Assembly: GCF_003369915.1 (NCBI RefSeq)
Contig: NW_022881625.1
Location: 1,922,001 to 1,986,000, forward strand
From: Drosophila miranda
Taxonomy: Eukaryota > Arthropoda > Insecta > Diptera > Drosophilidae
DNA: 64,000 nucleotides
Direction: 5' to 3'
This document shows, piece by piece, positions 57,334 through 64,000 of this stretch. A program made the translations under genes and the position numbers. How positions within the stretch are numbered: the stretch's first letter is position 1; every line of letters begins with the position of its first letter. The notes beneath the pieces were generated by a model. The model made no database searches. It had not been told where the DNA came from and worked only from the letters and a program-made list of their open reading frames with translations.

Positions 57334-58078
57334 CTATCGGTACGACGAAGGACGGAGGAATAGTGTTACTCGAGCCAAGACCCGCGATTTATTCACAGAC
57401 ACGGACAGAGACAGACGGCACGCAAAGGTTAATTCAATTACTGCCACACTCTCAGAGGCATGTATCTGTATCTGTGGCTGTGGCAAGGGTACAGCAGCTA
57501 CTTTGTATCTTTTGCCATAGTTCTCTCTCATTGACCCGCGGGGTTAACGAGTAATAGAATCTACCGTTTATTATTGGACATTCCAACGCCAATTTGGAGC
57601 GATTCGATTCGATTCCCTTTCAGAAATCTGTGTGGCGCCATTCGCCCCTGCCCCCTCTCCTTGTCGTGGGATGGATTATCACCTTTTAATTGATTTTCAA
57701 CACTTTGATCCTTCAGATACTGTATCTATGCACTGATTTCTGCAGAAGATCCGTTACTGCTCACTCGGACCGCCCAAGCGCGACTGCTGGAACACCGTCC
57801 GCGGAGCCACCCATTTATGTTGATTCCCCGACGTGGATGCTGGACAGAGTACTCGGGCTTGGGCATGAGTACTCGTGAGTGTATCGTATCAATCGCTCGC
57901 TTTGGGGTTCACAATTCTAATTGATCTCCGCTTTCCGCTCTTGGGGTAGGTTCCGCCGAAAGAGGCGCTTCAATTTACAATGAGAGCAAAAAAGACATTT
58001 TGTAGAGGGTTTTTCTTTTCTTTGCTTTTCTTTTCTTTATTCTTTTTCTTTCATTTGGAGGGTGGAAGGTGCAACAAT

Positions 58079-58783
58079 CTAAAACGGAGGCAGACTCTTG
58101 AGCCTCCTGCTGGTGCGCAGCACGAATGGTGCCGGCTGATTTGTACCGGCATTTCCTCCAGCGGGAACGACTTCGGGAGCAGCTACGGGAGCGACTGCGG
58201 GAGCGACTCCCACCGACTCGCCTTCATCGTCCGAGCCCCCGAGCATTACGCTGTCCAAAGTAGTGCGGGACGCCCGCAGTGTCATCATGTGCCGGGTGCT
58301 GCGTTCGCCCAAGGTGCTGCGCACCTTCAGGCAGCTCTTCTGCGACAGGGTTCTTTTTTTTTCGCCCGTACCCAGGGCGAGGACGCGGCGCTGGCACTCG
58401 CCGAATGCCACGGCATGGCTGCTGGTGGGCCCGTCGTCCTCATTGCCGGGCCGTTCAAAAATCGTCTCGAGACCGGTGGGCCTCGACTTTGCGATGGTCT
58501 GCGATGGCGCCTGAGAACCGGTGGTCGGCGTCAGGCTGGGCTTCTTGGCCAGGCGGCTGGGACTAAGACTGGGCCTGGCGGCGCTCTGGCTCTTGCTCTT
58601 GCAGGCGCGCGGCGGCATTTGGCGCCGAACCATAGTCGCGGTTGCCACAGATCCTGTATCCCCCGGTATACTCCCGGCTGAAATGAGACGAAATAAGAAA
58701 TGAGTTACGACTGTCCGATGGCCGCAGAACCGAGTACTTCCTTTACCTTTAGCTTTGCCTTCAAGTTTTTTCTTTGCAGGCAT
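58079..58783 (-). CDS. Gene 2 (U9)
   Basis: Exon 1 58783-58747, 69-nt intron, exon 2 58677-58079, 211 residues, KVRSTLG variant shared with U5. Confidence 0.7.
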   Translation of the reverse strand: MPAKKKLEGKAKGKGSTRFCGHRTVVTHFLFRLISAGSIPGDTGSVATATMVRRQMPPRACKSKSQSAARPSLSPSRLAKKPSLTPTTGSQAPSQTIAKSRPTGLETIFERPGNEDDGPTSSHAVAFGECQRRVLALGTGEKKRTLSQKSCLKVRSTLGERSTRHMMTLRASRTTLDSVMLGGSDDEGESVGVAPAVAPVAAPEVVPAGGNAGTNQPAPFVLRTSRRLKSLPPF

Positions 58784-60080
58784 TTCTCGTATCTTTTTCC
58801 GTCTCCTGGGTAAACCTTTCGACTTCTCAAACGAGCAACGAGCAACGAGCCTCTTTGGGTTGAGGGCTCTCAGTGCTCCACAGGGGAGGGGCTGAGAGGC
58901 TGGGGTGTGAGCCGCCAGCAACCAAGCGCGTTGCTTTATTAATATTTGTGGGCAGTATATGTCTTAATTTAATTTATGTACATTTTTGTGTTTGTTTTAC
59001 AATTCAACTATTGAGTCTCAATACCCACGCTACAAGGAGTGGAAACAGCAGCCGAGAGAGAGAGCGATCCCAATACCCACGCTACACGAAGGAGAAGCAG
59101 CAGCCAGAACAAGAGCCACGAAGAGGGGAATAGTCGGATCTCTCCCACTCCGACCAGTGACGCCGATGTGATCAACAACTCTCCCCGGCCAGCCCGAAGC
59201 CAACGCCTACAAGGGAGACCGAGAGAGAGGCCGCCGTCGCGAAACTGAGAGAGAGTTTTTCATTTAAAACAATGGGGGGAGCAACACCGGAACCAGATCC
59301 CACAGGAACCACGACGAGCATCACTAGCATTAATACCGACGTCACACGAAGGGGAAATCGCAGCCAAGAGAGAGCCAGGGCTGGAGCGATCCCATACCTT
59401 TGTCACACGAAGGGGAAATGGTAGCCGAGAGCGATCCCAATACCCACGCTACAAGGAGGGGAAACAGCAGCCGAGGAACTCCAGCGCCACCGCTCCTATA
59501 CGCCATCTACTTATTTGTATATGTACTAAATTCAAATAAAACATGCCATATTTTACATGTAGTTGCAGTGTTTTTGGCTGAACAATGGGAAGGTAACACT
59601 AGTTACAGTAGTGGTAGGTATTCGGTATTTTTTTATGCAAGTATTTTGAGTAAAGGAAGTTAAGGTAACACTAGACTTACCATTAACATGTGTTTTCTTT
59701 TACAATGGATTGCGTCTTTTCAGTCCGTTCCCGTCCTCAGAGCGGGCTTCATATAAGTGGCGGCGCAAGGCTGATCCTCATATCAGTATCAGCACAGGCC
59801 CTGTAGTTGGATGGGTGCGTACCGCCGCAACTTTGGCATTTAGCTGGGTGCGGTGGACGAAACCACCGCACTTTGCACATACGAAGCCGCGTTGACAGAA
59901 GTTGTTAAACCGCCGCAACTTTGGCATTTAGCTGGTTGCGGTGGACGAAACCACCGCACTTTACACAAACGAAGCCGCGTTGACAGAAGTTGTTAAACCG
60001 CCGCAATTTTCGCATTTAGCTGGGTGCGGTGGACGAAACCACCGCACTTTACACAGGCGAAGCCGCGTTGGCAGTAGTTG

Positions 60081-60776
60081 TGTGTGGTTTAAGAAATCTT
60101 TGTGTTTTATGATTCTCTTTGTGGTTTGTGATTTGAATATATGTTTAGTGGCGCACAGAATTTTAATTTACATTGGCGAGAAAGAGGAAATAAAGCTTGT
60201 CGGTAGTGGTTGGGAAGGGGAATGTGAATGTGTGTGGGGCGAGTTGGCATTTTAATGTATTCCTTATTGGCGTTAATTAAGAATTTTTAACAGTTTAGTT
60301 GGGCGGCAAACAAGTTAAGGGCTCGTTAGTCGCCCGACGTGTCACACCGCTTCATCTGCCTCGTCGATCGTCTGTAACTGTAGCTGTATCTGTACAAAAG
60401 AGCCTAGCATTGTGGTGTGTGGTTTAAGAAATCTTTGTGTTTTGTGATTCTCTTTGTGGTTTGTGATTTGAATATATGTTTAGTGGCGCACAGAATTTTA
60501 ATTTACATTGGCGAGAAAGAGGAAATAAAGCTTGTCGGTGGTGGTTGGGAAGGGGAATGTGAATGTGTGTGGGGCGAGTTGGGAAAATGGCTGCTTGGCT
60601 TGGCGTCGGCATTTTAATGTATTCCTTATTGGCGTTAATTAAGAATTTTTAACAGTTTAGTTGGGCGGCAAACAAGTTAAGGGGCTCGTTAGTCGCCCGA
60701 CGTGTCAAACCGCTTCATCTGCCTCGTCGATCATCTGTAACTGTATCTGTATCTGTACAAAGGAGCCTAGAATTTC
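60081..60776. repeat. 335-bp tandem duplication in U10
   Basis: The segment from TGTGTGGTTTAAGAAATC to the TGTATCTGTAC stretch occurs twice (60081 and 60416). The first copy also lacks about 30 bp (GAAAATGGCTGC to GGCGTCG) present in all other units. Confidence 0.88.
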
Positions 60777-61224
60777 TTAGATCTGTGTTCTTCTACCATC
60801 CTCTACATGGATTGGTTCCACATTAATCCTAAAGATGCACAAATTTTATAGCTTGAACAAAAAAAAAAAAAAAACGCATACAATAATCGCATATTACATA
60901 TTATGTTTTTTGTGGAGAGGGGGAGGGGGAGGGTTCCAAAGTATTTACACGGTCCAATGTTTGCACGGGTAATATAATGGAGATTCTCTTGGTAAAGATT
61001 TTGTTCGTAATTTATTCGCCCAACTATCGAGAAAGACTCGCGTGTGCCGTACGATACGATCCATTACGATACGATATCGTCTGTGGGCTATATATGTATG
61101 TATATTGATGTGTGCATATGTATGTACAATCCGAAGAGAGGATTACTCTTGTTTTGTTCTCTTTCCTAGATGATAATATCGTATCAGTGGTTCTGGAAGG
61201 GGGTGCTTAAACCTACGACGAAAG

Positions 61225-61927
61225 CTATAAATGGTTCCGCGAAATGTTGCCGTTGCCGCTGCCGTTCAGGGGCTTCACGGACAGGAGGGCCGTGGTGGTG
61301 ATGCCGCCGCCGCCTCCCGCTCCCGGCCCCACGGTCATGCCGTTGCTGGAGCCACTGTTGCTGTAGCCGTCCTGCTCCTGGGCCAGGTCCACGATGGACA
61401 GGGACGAGGGGAAGCGCTGAATGGAGAGCGAGACGGGGATCGTGGTGATGACGTCATTGGGCTCGTAGCCACTGGCCGTTGTCGTGATGGTCGGCAGCTG
61501 GGCGTTCGCCGCGATGGGAAGGATGCTCAGGGTCCCCGTGGGAATGGTGTACCCGCCGCCGCTGCTGTTGGCCATCGTGAAGGGAAACGACAGCGTGGTG
61601 ATGTTCGTGGCAGCGGAGAGGGCTACGGAATCGAGAATCGAAGGGAGAGAGATTGTGGTTGGAGTATCTGAATCTGCATCTGCGGGAGTATCTGTGCCCG
61701 GTACTCACTGCTGTGAACTCGCTGTAAATGATGACCACTGCGGGCAGGGTCAACGCCTTGACGCAGCACATGAGGAACCCAAAGAAGAGCCACGCGATCT
61801 CCCCGCAGGTGGAGAAGCGGAAGAGCTGCAGGAAGCCGATCGGCTGTGTGGGCTCCAGTCCTGCGGCCACCGGCGCCTCATCCAGGGACTTGCCATCGGT
61901 TGTCGTCGTGCCAGAAGCCTCGTCCAT
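61225..61927 (-). pseudogene. Gene 1 (U10), C-terminal deletion
   Basis: Exon 1 61927-61709 and intron 61708-61623 are intact. Exon 2 is cut at about 61230 by a 260-bp deletion that joins SRN codons directly to the 3' flank, removing the last 70 or so residues and the normal stop. Confidence 0.7.
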
Positions 61928-62685
61928 CTATCGGTACGACGAAGGACGGAGGAATAGTGTTACTCGAGCCAAGACCCGCGATTTATTCACAGACACGGAC
62001 AGAGACAGACGGCACGCAAAGGTTAATTCAATTACTGCCACACTCTCAGAGGCATGTATCTGTATCTGTGGCTGTGGCAAGGGTACAGCAGCTACTTTGT
62101 ATCTTTTGCCATAGTTCTCTCTCATTGACCCGCGGGGTTAACGAGTAATAGAATCTACCGTTTATTATTGGACATTCCAACGCCAATTTGGAGCGATTCG
62201 ATTCGATTCCCTTTCAGAGGCCCGTACAGAAATCTGTGTGGCGCCATTCGCCCCCTGCCCCCTCTCCTTGTCGTGGAATGGATGATCACCTTTTAATTGA
62301 TTTTCAACACTTTGATCCTTCAGATACTGTATCTATGCACTGATTTCTGCAGAAGATCCGTTACTGCTCACTCGGACCGCCCAAGCGCGACTGCTGGAAC
62401 ACCGTCCGCGGAGCCAGCCATTTATGTTGATTCCCCGATGTGGATGCTGGACAGAGTACTCGGGCTTGGGCATGAGTACTCGTGAGTGTATCGTATCAAT
62501 CGCTCGCTTTGGGGTTCACAATTCTAATTGATCTCCGCTTTCCGCTCTTGGGGTAGGTTCCGCCGAAAGAGGCGCTTCAATTTACAATGAGAGCAAAAGA
62601 GACATTCTGTGGAGGGTTTTTCTTTTCTTTGCTTTTCTTTTCTTTATTCTTTTTCTTTCATTTGGAGGGTGGAAGGTGCAACAAT

Positions 62686-63363
62686 CTAAAACGGAGGCAG
62701 ACTCTTGAGCCTCCTGCTGGTGCGCAGCACGAATGGTGCCGGCTGATTTGTACCGGCATTTTCTCCAGCGGGAACGACTTCGGGAGCAGCTACGGGAGCG
62801 ACTCCGTCCGACTCGCCTTCATCGTCCGAGCCCCCGAGCATTACGCTGTCCAAAGAAGTGCGGGACGCCCGCAGTGTCATCATGTGCCGGGTGCTGCGTT
62901 CGCCCAAGGTGTTGCGCACCTTCAGGCAGCTCTTCTGCGACAGGGTTCTTTTTTTTTCGCCCGTACCCAGGGCGAGGACGCGGCGCTGGCACTCGCCGAA
63001 TGCCACGGCATGGCTGCTGGTGGGCCCGTCGTCCTCATTGCCGTTCAAAAATCGTCTCGAGACCGGTAGGCCTCGACTTTGCGATGGTCTGCGATGGCGC
63101 CTGAGAACCGGTGGTCGGCGTCAGGCTGGGCTTCTTGGCCAGGCGGCTGGGACTAAGACTGGGCCTGGCGGCGCTCTGGCTCTTGCTCTTGCAGGCGCGC
63201 GGCGGCATTTGGCGCCGAACCATAGTCGCGGTTGCCACAGATCCTGTATCCCCCGGTATACTCCCGGCTGAAATGAGAAATGAGTTACGACTGTCCGATG
63301 GCCGCAGAACCGAGTACTTCCTTTACCTTTAGCTTTGCCTTCAAGTTTTTTCTTTGCAGGCAT
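62686..63363 (-). pseudogene. Gene 2 (U10), frameshifted
   Basis: Exon 1 63363-63327, 59-nt intron (10 bp shorter than in U3-U9), exon 2 63267-62686 with a 12-bp in-frame loss and a 5-bp loss near 63043 that shifts the frame at ERPGNED. A short insert lies upstream of the ATG. Confidence 0.65.
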
Positions 63364-64000
63364 TTCTCGTATCTTTTTCCGGCTTTTCCGTCTCCTGGGT
63401 AAACCTTTCGACTTCTCAAACGAGCAACGAGCAACGAGCCTCTTTGGGTTGAGGGCTCTCAGTGCTCCACAGGGGAGGGGCTGAGAGGCTGGGGTGTGAG
63501 CCGCCAGCAACCAAGCGCGTTGCTTTATTAATATTTGTGGGCAGTATATGTCTTAATTTAATTTATGTACATTTTTGTGTTTGTTTTACAATTCAACTAT
63601 TGAGTCTCAATACCCACGCTACAAGGAGTGGAAACAGCAGCCGAGAGAGAGAGCGATCCCAATACCCACGCTACACGAAGGAGAAGCAGCAGCCAGAACA
63701 AGAGCCACGAAGAGGGGAATAGTCGGATCTCTCCCACTCCGACCAGTGACGCCGATGTGATCAACAACTCTCCCCGGCCAGCCCGAAGCCAACGCCTACA
63801 AGGGAGACCGAGAGAGAGGCCGCCGTCGCGAAACTGAGAGAGAGTTTTTCATTTAAAACAATGGGGGGAGCAACACCGGAACCAGATCCCACAGGAACCA
63901 CGACGAGCATCACTAGCATTAATACCGACGTCACACGAAGGGGAAATCGCAGCCAAGAGAGAGCCAGGGCTGGAGCGATCCCATACCTTTGTCACACGAA

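Larger units (their letters stand above)
55398..59818. repeat. Array unit U9 (complete)
   Basis: 4421 bp with two hairpin repeats. Both genes open. Very close to U5. Confidence 0.92.
23279..64000. repeat. Tandem array of about 4.5-kb two-gene units (U1-U10)
   Basis: Ten head-to-tail units, aligned on GTACCGCCGC at 27727, 32235, 36686, 38589, 42991, 46644, 51144, 55398 and 59819. Spacings are 4508, 4451, 1903, 4402, 3653, 4500, 4254 and 4421 bp, and the last unit runs off the window. Units are nearly identical by eye outside indels. Each full unit has two minus-strand genes of host type with introns and poly(A) signals, plus a piece of the JX leader. Confidence 0.95.
59819..64000. repeat. Array unit U10 (cut by window end)
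   Basis: Three hairpin repeats, then a private tandem duplication of about 335 bp (60081-60415 and from 60416). Gene 1 has lost its 3' part and gene 2 is frameshifted. JX leader piece at about 63445-63595. The unit ends inside the minisatellite. Confidence 0.9.

Noticed and set aside
23279-64000. Reading the array as a CRISPR or prokaryotic repeat system
   Set aside because: Unit size, introns, poly(A) signals and LINEs show an insect genome; there are no spacers or cas genes.

Overview
The window looks like heterochromatic or ampliconic DNA from a Drosophila species. The evidence is an exon very close to the N-terminus of the Drosophila ABC transporter Mdr65, very short GT-AG introns (54-86 nt), R1-clade LINEs with ACAC-type target sites, and a Jockey-type gag. 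The obscura group is my guess and the sequence does not prove it. There is no prokaryotic gene, tRNA, rRNA or CRISPR array that I can see. Names used here (JX, LINE-1/2/3, U1-U10, gene 1, gene 2) are local labels.

Region 1 (1-23278) is a nest of non-LTR retrotransposons. Its backbone is JX, a Jockey-clade type gag element for which no reverse transcriptase is present. JX has a long 3' UTR with 139-bp GT-rich tandem repeats and a TATA-bearing promoter block that also lies in front of the leader and gag of a following copy; this resembles HeT-A/TART organisation. Three R1-clade LINEs (Waldo/Mino-like, targeting AC-rich DNA) sit in JX. LINE-1 (928-4357) is 5'-truncated. LINE-2 (5959-11019) is full length with a 14-bp target-site duplication and both ORFs open. 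LINE-3 (from 15290) is split by a 2-kb inversion. JX copies point left up to 14296 and right after it, so this is a head-to-head junction. A perfect 77-bp palindrome lies at 19805-19962.

Region 2 (23279-64000, running off the end) is a tandem array of ten units of about 4.5 kb. A full unit carries, left to right: two or three 88-bp repeats each holding a perfect hairpin; AT-rich DNA with two AATAAA signals for a minus-strand transcript; gene 1, a chimera of the Mdr65-like first exon and an unrelated Ser/Thr/Gly-rich second exon; its 5' flank; gene 2, a complete two-exon gene for a basic 211-residue protein I do not recognise; a 150-bp piece of the JX leader just upstream of gene 2; a GA-rich minisatellite; and an AT-rich spacer. 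Both genes run on the minus strand.

Gene 2 is open in U1, U2, U7, U8 and U9, and broken or rearranged in U3, U5, U6 and U10. Gene 1 is fully open in U1, U2, U8 and U9. U4 is a 1.9-kb remnant without genes, set in a stretch (about 34590-37900) that looks like poorly polished sequence. A tandem array of host-gene chimeras carrying a transposon piece recalls Stellate/Su(Ste)-type ampliconic systems, but that parallel is inference.
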